Shown here in pieces: positions 52,288 through 61,486 of a DNA stretch of 64,000 nucleotides (position 1 is the stretch's first letter; each line of letters begins with the position of its first letter). Under the pieces are notes generated by a model, which saw only the letters and a program-made list of their open reading frames with translations, ran no database searches and was not told where the DNA came from. A program made the translations under genes and the position numbers. The stretch covers positions 62,001 through 126,000 of the forward strand of contig JAPLKA010000058.1 in NCBI GenBank assembly GCA_026388315.1, written 5' to 3'. This DNA is from Pseudomonadota bacterium. Lineage in GTDB: Bacteria; Desulfobacterota; Syntrophorhabdia; Syntrophorhabdales; Syntrophorhabdaceae.

Positions 52288-53334
52288 TTAATTGTGGGTA
52301 ACCTTCAAGAAGGAGGGTATCTGGGGCTGCTGTATATTCAACAAAGATAATATTCGCTGCATTGCCCTGCCATCTACGATGCCGCGCGAGGCTTCAAATA
52401 TAGACTGACGACTACTTCTGTTTTGTATATACAAATCAAGAGCTGCCTTTATTGCAGCGGGGCTCATTTTATCATTCCAAAGACCGATATCTATGCTACC
52501 TGTGAGCCGGGCATATTCGGCTGAGGTTTTTTTTTCGTGATCAATCGAAGGCACAACAATAACCGGCCGGCCCAGATAAGCGCATTCATAAAGCGTTCGG
52601 CCACCAGAGGTTATGATAATATCTTGCGATCCTACAAGTCCAAGAAAATCAGGAGGATTATTATATATCTGTCTTAAATTGTTTGAGCGTAATGTATTGT
52701 ATAATTCTTTATACTCAACGAAAGTAGGCCCCAGTACAACGTTAAGCTTATAGTTAAGATCGTGTTCCAATAAGCAACTGACAATTTTTACGGTAAGCCC
52801 TGCGGGGTCGGATCCCCCCATGGTAATCATTACATTATGAACACTTTCTTTTATTGGCTCTACCTCCGGACAACGCTCCATAAGAAAATAGTCCGGACCC
52901 AATGCCAATTTTACATTTTTTGTGATATGTGGATATTTCTTAAATTCATCGACAAACGAGTCGTTAATCAATACATCCGGATAGCCAATGCATGACCCAA
53001 CGATGTCGAATACGATCGTTTGTATGCGCTTAGACCGTGCATAGTCAAAAAAATCCGTATAGGGCGTTTCCTTGAGGTCGAATATCACCTTAACAGGAGA
53101 GTATTTTTCACTCAATTTAATTAACCGATCATTACTATCATCATCGATATCGATAATTTCAACTTCCATACCTTGATTTCGTACATACTCAATTCCGTCC
53201 TTATAGTCTTTCATAAGATAAATTATTTTGTATTCGTTCTCAAGTTGCGATGACAAAATGAGCGAACGCCTTACATGTCCCATTGAAACACCCCATACTC
53301 TCCCACCATCAACCCTGAACAGCACTGTTTTCAT
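52288..53334 (-). CDS. PseG-like nucleotide-sugar hydrolase / glycosyltransferase
   Basis: 348 residues. VDGGRVWGVSMGHVRRSLILSSQL corresponds to the RxDxxxxxGxGHxxRC motif of PseG, the enzyme that removes UDP from 2,4-diacetamido-trideoxyaltropyranose, and ITSGGRTLYECAYLGRPVIVVP to the C-terminal nucleotide-binding loop. GT28/MurG proteins share the fold, so a transferase is possible. It lies 3 bases after the NeuB-like gene, which supports the PseG role in nonulosonic acid synthesis. Confidence 0.75.
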   Translation of the reverse strand: MKTVLFRVDGGRVWGVSMGHVRRSLILSSQLENEYKIIYLMKDYKDGIEYVRNQGMEVEIIDIDDDSNDRLIKLSEKYSPVKVIFDLKETPYTDFFDYARSKRIQTIVFDIVGSCIGYPDVLINDSFVDEFKKYPHITKNVKLALGPDYFLMERCPEVEPIKESVHNVMITMGGSDPAGLTVKIVSCLLEHDLNYKLNVVLGPTFVEYKELYNTLRSNNLRQIYNNPPDFLGLVGSQDIIITSGGRTLYECAYLGRPVIVVPSIDHEKKTSAEYARLTGSIDIGLWNDKMSPAAIKAALDLYIQNRSSRQSIFEASRGIVDGRAMQRILSLLNIQQPQIPSFLKVTHN

Positions 53335-53337
53335 GTT

Positions 53338-54348
53338 TCAATAAATATCATCAAGTGTAATTAAATCCATTCGCATGATATCTCTTTTTAATTTCCGGCC
53401 ATTAATTATTGGCCAATCGGTGACCCTGCTCTGGGCCGTTGAAGGGGCATAAAACACAACACCGTTTTCCTTCAATACGGTTCCGGCTTTAATATCTACT
53501 GCGGCATATATTCCTCGACGCTTAAAGAGTCGCGGCTGTGCTTCCTCAGGTGCAGGTTCTTTATGACCATGGCCAAATGCCTTTTCCAAATCGCGAATAT
53601 TACTGACCAGCATTTTCAGACCAAGTGGGTCCATTGAACACTTTTGATCGGGACCGGGCAAAGACTTATCGATAGTAAAATGTTTCTCTATTACATTTGC
53701 ACCCAATGCAACTGCTGCAAAAGGGATATGGATTCCTTCCGTGTGGTCCGAATATCCGACCGGACAGTCCAGTAACGTCTTCATAGTCTTGATTGCCATA
53801 AGATTACAGGCTTGCGGAGGGGTTGGGTAGCACGATACGCAATGCAACACAACGTAATCTCTGTTCCCTGACTCTTCTACCCATCTGACCGTCTGCAGCA
53901 CCTCCTCAAGGTCGCTCATTCCCGAGGAAAGGATTATGGGCTTTTGTAGGGACGCCGCTCCTTGTATAAGGTCTTTGTAATTGAAGTCCATCGCGGCTAT
54001 TTTTATAAGCTGCGGATTCTGTTTCCGTATGAACTCAAGGCTTATGAATTCTTCCGGAGTCGAGAACAAATTTATATCCCTCTGCCGTGCAAAATCCCAA
54101 ATCTCCTGTTCCTTTTCCTGAGAAATCTCCGCATCGATGTCGTATTGGAAACCGGGATGGCTCGGATGCAGAAACTCTCGTGTGACAAAGGTTTGAATCT
54201 TGACAGCATCCGCGCCCGACTCCCATGCAGCAGCGACCATCTCCTTGGCAAGAGTCACATCGCCGTTGTGATTTATGCCTATCTCAGCGATTATATAGAC
54301 GGGCTGCCCGTCACCGACGATCTTATTTCCTATGCGCATCGTTCTCAT
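53338..54348 (-). CDS. NeuB/PseI-type nonulosonic acid synthase
   Basis: 336 residues. IIAEIGINHNGDVTLAKEMV, DAVKIQTF, STPEEFISLEFI, SSGMSDLEEV, VGYSDHT and EKHFTIDKSLPGPDQKCSMDP are the signature of enzymes condensing phosphoenolpyruvate with N-acetyl hexosamines to sialic, legionaminic or pseudaminic acid. A C-terminal SAF (antifreeze-like) domain (AAVDIKAGTVL to NGRKLKRDI) is intact. Which acid is made cannot be decided by eye. Confidence 0.92.
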   Translation of the reverse strand: MRTMRIGNKIVGDGQPVYIIAEIGINHNGDVTLAKEMVAAAWESGADAVKIQTFVTREFLHPSHPGFQYDIDAEISQEKEQEIWDFARQRDINLFSTPEEFISLEFIRKQNPQLIKIAAMDFNYKDLIQGAASLQKPIILSSGMSDLEEVLQTVRWVEESGNRDYVVLHCVSCYPTPPQACNLMAIKTMKTLLDCPVGYSDHTEGIHIPFAAVALGANVIEKHFTIDKSLPGPDQKCSMDPLGLKMLVSNIRDLEKAFGHGHKEPAPEEAQPRLFKRRGIYAAVDIKAGTVLKENGVVFYAPSTAQSRVTDWPIINGRKLKRDIMRMDLITLDDIY

Positions 54349-54392
54349 TTTCTCCTCGACGAACTTTTTAAAAAAAGTAAAGTTTTTTTATG

Positions 54393-54433
54393 TAACCGGA
54401 CATTACTGATTTTTACTCAGCATTGTCCGGTTA
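54393..54433. terminator. Hairpin between the NeuB-like and radical SAM genes
   Basis: TAACCGGACA (54393-54402) and TGTCCGGTTA (54424-54433) form a 10-bp stem with a 21-base loop. T-rich sequence lies inside the loop and upstream (TTTTTTTA, 54383-54390 on the plus strand). The long loop makes it a weak terminator; it may instead be a protein-binding or attenuator site. Confidence 0.5.
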
Positions 54434-54478
54434 GAAACTTGCATGTAATGAACAATTTATGTTCAAGAAGCACCTGCA

Positions 54479-55432
54479 TTAGTATTTCTCGTTCAGTTCT
54501 CGAATTAGTGCCGGGATATCATATCGGTTCATGTCGCAGTCATTACACAACTTCAGGTCGATGAAGTTTCTTTCTGCGACGTTTTGTCGGATGCGGTTTA
54601 TGATGTCGTTGTTCCATAAACTCCGCAATTTTCCCTTTTCATATTTCCCGTAGGTCATATTCATGGAGAAGTCGATGCAGCAAGCAGTTAGGTTCCCATT
54701 CCACGCGACCACAATTCGCGTCCACGGATTAGGACATGTAATGTTTTTCCTGTGTCGTGAAAGAAGAGTCTGCAGCTCCGTGGGCGCAAGGTGCTTTGCG
54801 TCGACCTGAGCGCCCTGGTTCATCACGAAGGAGATTTCGATTTCGTCCACATAGGGGCGAAACAGGTTCTTGAAATCATCCACATAGCGTTCGTTGATGT
54901 TCATCATGGTGTAAAGAACGGAAAGTCTCATTTTAGATTTCTTCTGTTTTTTAATTCGATCGACTGCAAGTACGTTATTATACACCTGTTTGAAATGTCC
55001 TCCGCATCGGATTTGAGAGTATATTTCCTCGTTATGGGCATCAATGGAAAACTTCAGGCTGTCGAGGCCAGCATCAATGATGCGTGAAACCATGCTCTCA
55101 TTAAGTGTGTTTCCGTTTACATCCATGTAGGTGTATAAACCACCGGTTTGCTTTGAATGAATTATGAAATCCACTATATGAGGGTGCAGAATGGGTTCGC
55201 CTGTCGTGTGCAGTCCCACTTGATTTACGCCAAGCTCAATCGCCTCTGGCAAGATGTCTTTAAAAATATCGATGTCCATGAATCCTCTTGGTGTATCCAT
55301 CGACTTGTTTGGGCACATCACGCACCGTAAGTTACATATATTGGTTGTCTCAACGTTTAAAGTGGTTGGATAAGCTTCTATCGATTCTTTAAAAAAAAAA
55401 TTATCTAAGTTCCTCTTTACTATTTCTTTCAT
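54479..55432 (-). CDS. Radical SAM/SPASM protein
   Basis: 317 residues. The cluster-binding CxxxCxxC is in TTNICNLRCVMCPNKSM, GLHTTGEPILHP follows, and the C-terminal SPASM-like cysteines are in ITCPNPW, TACCIDF and LCNDCDMNRYD. Such enzymes modify peptides or sugars by radical chemistry. It is one of four related genes within 5.3 kb. It is followed by 130 bases with a hairpin. Confidence 0.88.
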   Translation of the reverse strand: MKEIVKRNLDNFFFKESIEAYPTTLNVETTNICNLRCVMCPNKSMDTPRGFMDIDIFKDILPEAIELGVNQVGLHTTGEPILHPHIVDFIIHSKQTGGLYTYMDVNGNTLNESMVSRIIDAGLDSLKFSIDAHNEEIYSQIRCGGHFKQVYNNVLAVDRIKKQKKSKMRLSVLYTMMNINERYVDDFKNLFRPYVDEIEISFVMNQGAQVDAKHLAPTELQTLLSRHRKNITCPNPWTRIVVAWNGNLTACCIDFSMNMTYGKYEKGKLRSLWNNDIINRIRQNVAERNFIDLKLCNDCDMNRYDIPALIRELNEKY

Positions 55433-55485
55433 GTATTTCCTCGTTGGGTTTTATTCTTGCGTCTGATATAAAAGCACTAACATTT

Positions 55486-55514
55486 TGACAACTATATTTT
55501 CAAAAAAGTTGTCA
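55486..55514. other. Small inverted repeat upstream of the radical SAM gene
   Basis: TGACAACT (55486-55493) and AGTTGTCA (55507-55514) form an 8-bp stem with an A/T-rich 13-base loop. It lies 54 bases before the ATG of the radical SAM gene at 54479-55432 and beside a duplicated gene fragment. Confidence 0.5.
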
Positions 55515-55520
55515 GCGACT

Positions 55521-55563
55521 GCCACATCTTGCAACAAGGTATTGCCATCCGCTTTCTGTCCAA
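55521..55563 (-). repeat. Duplicated 43-bp fragment of the radical SAM gene end (pair with 56950-56992)
   Basis: 40 of 43 bases match 56950-56992, where they encode DRKRMTIPCCKMC of a SPASM domain. Here the same strand reads LDRKRMAIPCCKMW, but it stands alone in a gap. It marks a deletion or duplication joint. Confidence 0.82.
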
Positions 55564-55574
55564 TGGAGTATCCC

Positions 55575-56903
55575 TTAAACAGCCTCATTTTCATTGACAT
55601 GTTTCGCTGTATGATTTGCCCGAGACACTTCCCTCAAAATATATTTCTTCCATTCTACAAGCTTCTCTGAGGGATACTTAGTAAGATTTATATTAATGCT
55701 ATCTTGAAGTTTCAATTTCTCTATATACTCTATTTCATTCCGAATAATACCCTTTTCAATGCAGTCTATATAAAGTTTAGTACCGGGATATGGAGTTACA
55801 AAAAAACAGCTGATAATTTGTTGTAAACCCATTTTTAAGAAGAAAGTTTTTTGTCATTTCTATTGTCATGTTATCTTCGCTTGGCATTCCAATTATAAAA
55901 GTTGCATTAGATTTGATGCCACGTCTTCTAAGAGAATCAAAAAGATTTTCTGTCTTATCAAGGTCAATTCTCTTATTCATCTCATTTAAAATTACTGGAC
56001 TGCCAGACTCCATCCCTACGCTTACACCAACCAGACCAGCGCCTTGTAATTCATCTATCATCTTTTCATCAAAAGAGTTAATAAATGCTTGAAATCTAAA
56101 TTTTATATCTAAATTACACACTTTCTCGCAAAATTCATGTGTCCATCTTTTGTTTATTCCAAAATTATCATCCTCAAATGAAAATCTATCTATTTTATAA
56201 GTGTCTTTAATTAATCTTATTTCCTTAACCACTTCGTCGACCAGTCTATATCGAACTTTATTCCCTGAGATTCGGTAACAATATGCACACGAATTAGGGC
56301 ATCCTTTAGAAGAATATATTTAAAAGCTACGCCCTGACTTCTTATAAAAATCAGTATAAATATGCATTGGGAATAATTCATAACAAGGCCGAGGTGTTTT
56401 AGTAATATCTGGGGATGAAGAATAAGAAGTAAAAAAATATCGTCATCTTCTTTTATTTTAATTCCTGAAACATTTCGTAAAGATGTTTCTGACTGTATAG
56501 CCTCTAACAATAACTCGATTGTTTTATCTCCTTCGCCGATAACAAAAATGTCAACACTCAGTTTTTTTAGAACAGAATCCGGGGCAGTCGTCGCAAGGCT
56601 GCCACCAAGAATTACTATGCAATCAGGTATTATAGATTTAACCATTTCGCTCAACTGAAGGATTCTTCCATAACTTGTAATCATTCCAGTGAGAAGAACT
56701 ATATTAGACTTAGGCGTTATTCGATCAAGCAGTTTTATTTTATAATCATCGCCTAACCTTTCCGCATCAAAATCGACTACTTGCACATTGTGTCCCAACT
56801 GTTTAATTATTGATACAATAGTTGCAAGCCCCAGGGGAAAAGACAGAAAGAATTCATCGTGCCATTGTGGATTAATCGCGATACAGTTGAGTGAAGATAT
56901 CAT
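55575..56903 (-). pseudogene. B12-binding radical SAM gene, broken by two frameshifts and a stop
   Basis: From 56903 a cobalamin-binding domain reads well (FPLGLATIVSIIKQLGHNVQVVDFD, VILGGSLATTAPD, FVIGEGDKTIELLLEA). At a TTTTTTT run near 56433 the frame shifts; the next piece (PMHIYTDFYKKSGRSF) meets a TAA at 56320-56322 and then continues with the CPNSCAYC radical SAM motif. A second TTTTTTT run near 55800 shifts the frame again before VTPYPGTKLY. The parts together match one protein of about 440 residues. The in-frame stop argues for decay rather than phase variation. Confidence 0.82.
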
Positions 56904-57916
56904 TTTCTTCCTTCAGGTTTGTCGCCAAGCTGTTCTATAGAGGGCCGATGGCACATCTTGCAACACGGTATTGTCATCCGCTTTCTGTCCAACTGTATCG
57001 CCCGGTATTTCTCCATCGGCTCACCCAGCCATATTTCCTTTATGGTCTGGTTGTTTAAATCACCTATTTTTGTGTGAAGGTTCCAGTCAGAAATGCATAA
57101 GGGTATTTCGCCATTCCACGTTACGGTAATCCTCTGCCAAGGGTATTGGCAAATAAACTCATGATCCTGTGGTACTTCCCTCAACGAATAGTCGTTTTCA
57201 GGGTCAAAATTAATCTTGTCGGTAAAATCCTTGAAATGATAATAGTATGCTTCAGGGTCATCCTTGATGTATGACCAAATCGCCTGAATCTTCATCAACG
57301 GTAATCCGTTTCCAACCAGATTTTTCAGATTATAAAATGCCTGTAGTTTTTCTGTTATGGATTTAAAAGTGCTTGGCGCCCGCAGACGATCGTAATGTAT
57401 TTCTAATCCATCTACTGAAACGGTCAGGTAGTCGAGGCCGGCTCGTATTAAACCCTCCGCCAGTTCACCTTCCAACAGCCGACCATTTGTGATAAAGGAA
57501 ACCTCTTTGATACCTCTTTTTTTTGCGTACGCTATCATATCCACGAGTTTCGGGTTGAGTGTCGATTCGCCCCTCCAGCTTAATCTAATAGAATAGAGCT
57601 CGTTTTCCGCACACTCATCAATTCCCTTCTTGTACAACTCAAAATCCATGTCCCCGTAATTTTTGGAATTGATATAAGGGCGAAAACACATCGGGCAATT
57701 CAAGTTACATCGAAAACTGGCCTCGAAGTCCACATGTAGCGGAAAAGGTGCAACATAATGCCATTTTGGATAACTAAACCATTGATAACGATTAACGCAA
57801 TAATCTTTGAAAAAACGGCGGCGTTCTTCCCATAATCGCTCGCGATCGAAAGAATCCAAAGAAAACTGGTGATGGTTGATTTTCATTTCCTGTTCAGTTG
57901 TCAATATTTTCTCCAA
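56900..57916 (-). CDS. Radical SAM/SPASM protein
   Basis: 338 residues (ATG 57886 would remove 10). CxxxCxxC is in SFRCNLNCPMCFRPYINSK, WRGESTLNPKL and the C-terminal SPASM cysteines (FICQYPW, PLCISDWN, IPCCKMCHRP) are intact. The GDLNNQTIKEIWLG block matches the SPASM proteins at 58745 and, in part, 54479. A 43-base piece of its 3' region is duplicated near 55.5 kb. Overlaps the broken gene by 4 bases and the cytidylyltransferase by 23. Confidence 0.88.
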   Translation of the reverse strand: MEKILTTEQEMKINHHQFSLDSFDRERLWEERRRFFKDYCVNRYQWFSYPKWHYVAPFPLHVDFEASFRCNLNCPMCFRPYINSKNYGDMDFELYKKGIDECAENELYSIRLSWRGESTLNPKLVDMIAYAKKRGIKEVSFITNGRLLEGELAEGLIRAGLDYLTVSVDGLEIHYDRLRAPSTFKSITEKLQAFYNLKNLVGNGLPLMKIQAIWSYIKDDPEAYYYHFKDFTDKINFDPENDYSLREVPQDHEFICQYPWQRITVTWNGEIPLCISDWNLHTKIGDLNNQTIKEIWLGEPMEKYRAIQLDRKRMTIPCCKMCHRPSIEQLGDKPEGRK

Positions 57917-58628
57917 ATGTGCAATTTAATTTTTCGATCAGTTGCTTCAAATTGAAACCGAAGGGCAGGCTCCAATCATGAAAGAGGGTTCGTATATAAT
58001 CCAAATCAGACCGAGTATCGATGGAAAGTTTAAATCGTGAGTAGTCCATTCCTAAACCATGATTATAATATCGAATTCGATACTGATCGTCCCTTTGAAG
58101 GAAATAATAATTAATATGCTCTTTCTCCCTTTGAAGAGATGCGAATTGAGCAGCCTCATGCAAAATTTTATAACTTAAAATTTCAATATCCATTCCCTCG
58201 GGGAAATTTGTGTGTTGCCTGTTACTTAGATAATCAATGTAGTCTTTATTCGCTATATAGTAACTGATCATATCATCAACAATCTGAGGATCTATGAGAG
58301 GACAATCAGAGGTAATCCTGACGATCACATCAAGATTAAATTTCCGTGATGCCTGATAAAAACGATCGAGGCAATCCGCCTCACTTCCTCGATAATATAG
58401 ATACCCATTATCTTGTAGCCACTGTTCAAGGATATCGTCCTGGGGATTTATGGTTGTTGCAACAATAATTTTATGGGCATATTTGCATGCTGAAAGCCTG
58501 TCGAGCAGATAACCCAGGACACTCTTACCATCAATGAGTTCCATCATTACCTTTCCCGGCAATCGTGTGGAACCCATACGGGCTTGAACTATTATCCCGG
58601 ATACCTGTTTAATATCTTGTGCAGACAT
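57894..58628 (-). CDS. SpsF/NeuA-type cytidylyltransferase
   Basis: 244 residues. VSGIIVQARMGSTRLPGKVMMELIDGKSVLGYLLDRL is the nucleotidyltransferase start (variant LxxxxGSTRLPGK), VIVRITSDCPLIDPQIVDDMI the metal-binding block. SpsF-like enzymes are relatives of CMP-Kdo and CMP-sialic acid synthetases. With NeuB and PseG-like genes nearby it may activate the nonulosonic acid with CMP. Activity on another sugar acid is also possible. Confidence 0.86.
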   Translation of the reverse strand: MSAQDIKQVSGIIVQARMGSTRLPGKVMMELIDGKSVLGYLLDRLSACKYAHKIIVATTINPQDDILEQWLQDNGYLYYRGSEADCLDRFYQASRKFNLDVIVRITSDCPLIDPQIVDDMISYYIANKDYIDYLSNRQHTNFPEGMDIEILSYKILHEAAQFASLQREKEHINYYFLQRDDQYRIRYYNHGLGMDYSRFKLSIDTRSDLDYIRTLFHDWSLPFGFNLKQLIEKLNCTFGENIDN

Positions 58629-58744
58629 CTATTACGATTTCACCTCTTATGAGAGAACGAATATCTCCTTTGATTAGCGAATTCTTTATAATACCAAAAA
58701 CCTCAAACCTGTTTGAGTTGAAATTCATTGCATTGATTTCCTCA

Positions 58745-59779
58745 CTAAAGGTAAAATTCCTTTTTCTCTGTTAGCCAGTCCGTTAAATCTCCTATAGATA
58801 CCCAGACAACACAACTTTTACAAACTTCATACTTGTCATATTGCTTTTCTATTTGCGATCTTCTCGCATCTTTGACTTTGTTAGAATTCCATATCCCATT
58901 GATAGTTTGTTTATTTAAATCACCTACATTTATTTCTGTATTCCAATCAACGGAACAGAGGGTTGCCTCTCCATTCCAATTAATTACCAGGGCATACCAC
59001 ATGATTACACAGGGGTATCTCACCGGAGACGTTTCGTCCGTGACTGTCAAGCTTTTGATCTCACCGCTCCAGTTATGAATTCCTGTAACCTGAACCATAT
59101 CAGCTATTCCTTGCCACTTATTAAAAAAATCCTTAATTTCTTCCTCTGATATATCACCGAACTCCATAATTTTAACTCTTACAAATGGATGACTGAGTCC
59201 CAGTTGCTTACGTCTTTCGTAAAATCGCCGAATTCTCGCCTCAACCTTTTCAAGACAATCGATGCCTTTATGTTTTTTATATGTCTCTTTCCATGCAGCA
59301 TCCAAGCTAATGGTTATGTCATCAATTCCAGAATCCAGCAATTCATCGATAACCTTATCGGTCCAGCATAATGCATTTGTATTTACGTGTATTACTTTAG
59401 CCACATCTCTCTTCTTTGCATAACGGACCATATCCATAAACCGGGGATGAAGAAATGATTCCCCATCCTTATGGAAATTAAGCATCATTAGCTGATCATA
59501 ATTAGAGATCTCATCAATAATGCGGGTGTACATTTCCCATGTCATAGAGCCAATTCCTTTGGTTGCCCTTTCACGAGGGCAATAAAAACATTTCAAGTTA
59601 CATCTATTTGTTGGCTCAATATTTATAACATTGGGAAAGTTAGTATTAACGATACACTTAATCGTTTCAGGCTTGAGGCAAGTCAGCGTACCCCTTATAT
59701 AATTATCGTTTAATACTCGATAATAGTCTTCAGTTGGTCCTCTTCCCGTATTGTCTCCGATATTATTTATGATAACATA
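58745..59779 (-). CDS. Radical SAM/SPASM protein without an evident start codon
   Basis: Coding sequence is clear from INIEPTNRCNLKCFYCPRER (the radical SAM CxxxCxxC) to the C-terminal SPASM cysteines (RYPCVIMW, TLCSVDWN, EVCKSCVVW). The same frame is open upstream without a stop to 59779, directly after the carbamoyltransferase TAA, and gives plausible protein (KPETIKCIVNTNFPNVINIEP). The first usable codon is TTG 59596, after the first two residues of the CxxxCxxC have begun, so translation from there would lose the first cysteine. Either a rare start (GTT, ATA or ATT near 59776-59765) is used or the start was mutated. Confidence 0.75.
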   Translation of the reverse strand, partial: YVIINNIGDNTGRGPTEDYYRVLNDNYIRGTLTCLKPETIKCIVNTNFPNVINIEPTNRCNLKCFYCPRERATKGIGSMTWEMYTRIIDEISNYDQLMMLNFHKDGESFLHPRFMDMVRYAKKRDVAKVIHVNTNALCWTDKVIDELLDSGIDDITISLDAAWKETYKKHKGIDCLEKVEARIRRFYERRKQLGLSHPFVRVKIMEFGDISEEEIKDFFNKWQGIADMVQVTGIHNWSGEIKSLTVTDETSPVRYPCVIMWYALVINWNGEATLCSVDWNTEINVGDLNKQTINGIWNSNKVKDARRSQIEKQYDKYEVCKSCVVWVSIGDLTDWLTEKKEFYL

Positions 59780-61483
59780 TTAAGATTTCGGTGATTTGAC
59801 AATGCGATAATTACCCATGTAAAGCTCGTGTATCCCCGTTCCAAAAAAAGTTCTTATAGCATCTTTAGGGGTACAAACGATGGGCTCATCGTTATCATTG
59901 AATGATGTGTTCAACACAGCAGCAACCCCCGTGATCTTGCGAAATTCATCAATTAATTTCCAATAACGTAGATTGCTTGACCTTGTAACCGTTTGAATTC
60001 TTCCAGTACCGTCATTATGTACAACAGCAGGTATTATGTGATGTTTATCAATTTTTACCGGATATACCTTTTGCATGAACGGGCTTGGGGAATCTGAATA
60101 GAAATAATCCATCTGATATTCCGCCATGACTGATGGAGCAAATGGTCTATACCACTCACGATGTTTAATCAGGCGGTTAATTTTATTTTTCATATCCGGG
60201 TCACGCGGGTCAGCCAAAATTGAGCGGTTCCCTAAGGCACGTTGTCCAAACTCCATCCTTCCCTGGAACCATCCAATCACCTTATTCTCCGATATCGATT
60301 TCGCCGCTTCTCTTTCCGGATTCTCCAGATACTCATACGATACGAGTGAATCATCGAGGGCGGCTTTAATCTCAGGGTCAGAAAAACCTGGTCCCCAATA
60401 ATCATGTTCCATTACGAAGCAACGTTCTTTACCCATAACGTGGTGCCAATAATAATAACATGCCCCCATTGAACAACCCGCATCGTCAGCGCTTGATTTC
60501 ACCCATACCTTAGAAAATGGCGATTCAAAAAGTATTCTACCATTCATCTTGCTGTTCATAGCGACACCACCAGCCAAGCATAGCGTATCCAAACCCGTTA
60601 GACTTGCAAGATACTCACACATTTCGAGGAGAACATCTTCGACACGCTTCTGGAAACTGTTCGCAATATTAATATGTTTCTGGGTAATTTCTTCATCAGG
60701 ATACCGTTCGGGACCAAATAAATCAATAAATTCATCAGAATATCGCCTTGGACTCCATATATAATATGTGAAATAATCCAGATCAATGCGCAATTCACCT
60801 TTTTTCTTATCAAACCTGATAATCTTTTTAAACTGATCATAGTACTCTGGCTCACCATAGGCTGCAAGCCCCATCACTTTCCATTCATCACTATTGGCCC
60901 TGAATCCTAAATATTGTGTGATCGCCGCAAATACCTGCCCCATAGAATGTGGGAAAAGAGTCCTTCCTATTGAGCGTAATCGGTTTCCTTCACCGATAAA
61001 AAATTGATGTGTTATATCATCGCCATAAGCGTCTATTGTCAAAACAGCGGCCTTTTCGTAAGGGGATGTGAAAAAAGCACCGGCTGCATGAGACGAATGG
61101 TGTGGAGCGAAATGTATATTAATTTCCCCCTCAATAAAAGCAACTTTTTCTTCCATATAAGTGATTCGTTTATTACTCTTGTTCCCTCCGACATGGCGCA
61201 AAAGATTGTTTGGAATGTAGTGGAGAAAATTTTTGTGGTACCTTACTGCTGCAGAGGAATCCTGGGGTTCAAGTTCATGGCCGGGATTCCATGCAAAGAC
61301 CACGCATCCGATATCCTTCAAACCTACACCTGCAGCTTTTAAACAATAATTCACGGCCCTTGTCGGGTATGCATCGGAAAACTTAATTCTGTCGAACCGT
61401 TCCTCGCGTGCAGCCGCAATTAACTGCCCATCTTTAATGATTGCCGCAGCAGAGTTGGAGTCATTTAAACCGAGAATGAACAT
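59780..61483 (-). CDS. Carbamoyltransferase (NodU/TobZ/CmcH family)
   Basis: 567 residues. The N-terminal kinase-like domain has MFILGLNDSNSAAAIIKDG, HFAPHHSSHAAGAFF and TIDAYGDD; LAGGVAMNSKMNGRI, and the C-terminal GWFQGRMEFGQRALGNRSILADPRDPDMK and HREWYRPFAPSV are the YrdC-like transfer signatures. These enzymes attach a carbamoyl group to a sugar or antibiotic. It predicts a carbamoylated glycan. It ends beside the start-less radical SAM gene. Confidence 0.93.
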   Translation of the reverse strand: MFILGLNDSNSAAAIIKDGQLIAAAREERFDRIKFSDAYPTRAVNYCLKAAGVGLKDIGCVVFAWNPGHELEPQDSSAAVRYHKNFLHYIPNNLLRHVGGNKSNKRITYMEEKVAFIEGEINIHFAPHHSSHAAGAFFTSPYEKAAVLTIDAYGDDITHQFFIGEGNRLRSIGRTLFPHSMGQVFAAITQYLGFRANSDEWKVMGLAAYGEPEYYDQFKKIIRFDKKKGELRIDLDYFTYYIWSPRRYSDEFIDLFGPERYPDEEITQKHINIANSFQKRVEDVLLEMCEYLASLTGLDTLCLAGGVAMNSKMNGRILFESPFSKVWVKSSADDAGCSMGACYYYWHHVMGKERCFVMEHDYWGPGFSDPEIKAALDDSLVSYEYLENPEREAAKSISENKVIGWFQGRMEFGQRALGNRSILADPRDPDMKNKINRLIKHREWYRPFAPSVMAEYQMDYFYSDSPSPFMQKVYPVKIDKHHIIPAVVHNDGTGRIQTVTRSSNLRYWKLIDEFRKITGVAAVLNTSFNDNDEPIVCTPKDAIRTFFGTGIHELYMGNYRIVKSPKS

Positions 61484-61486
61484 AGC

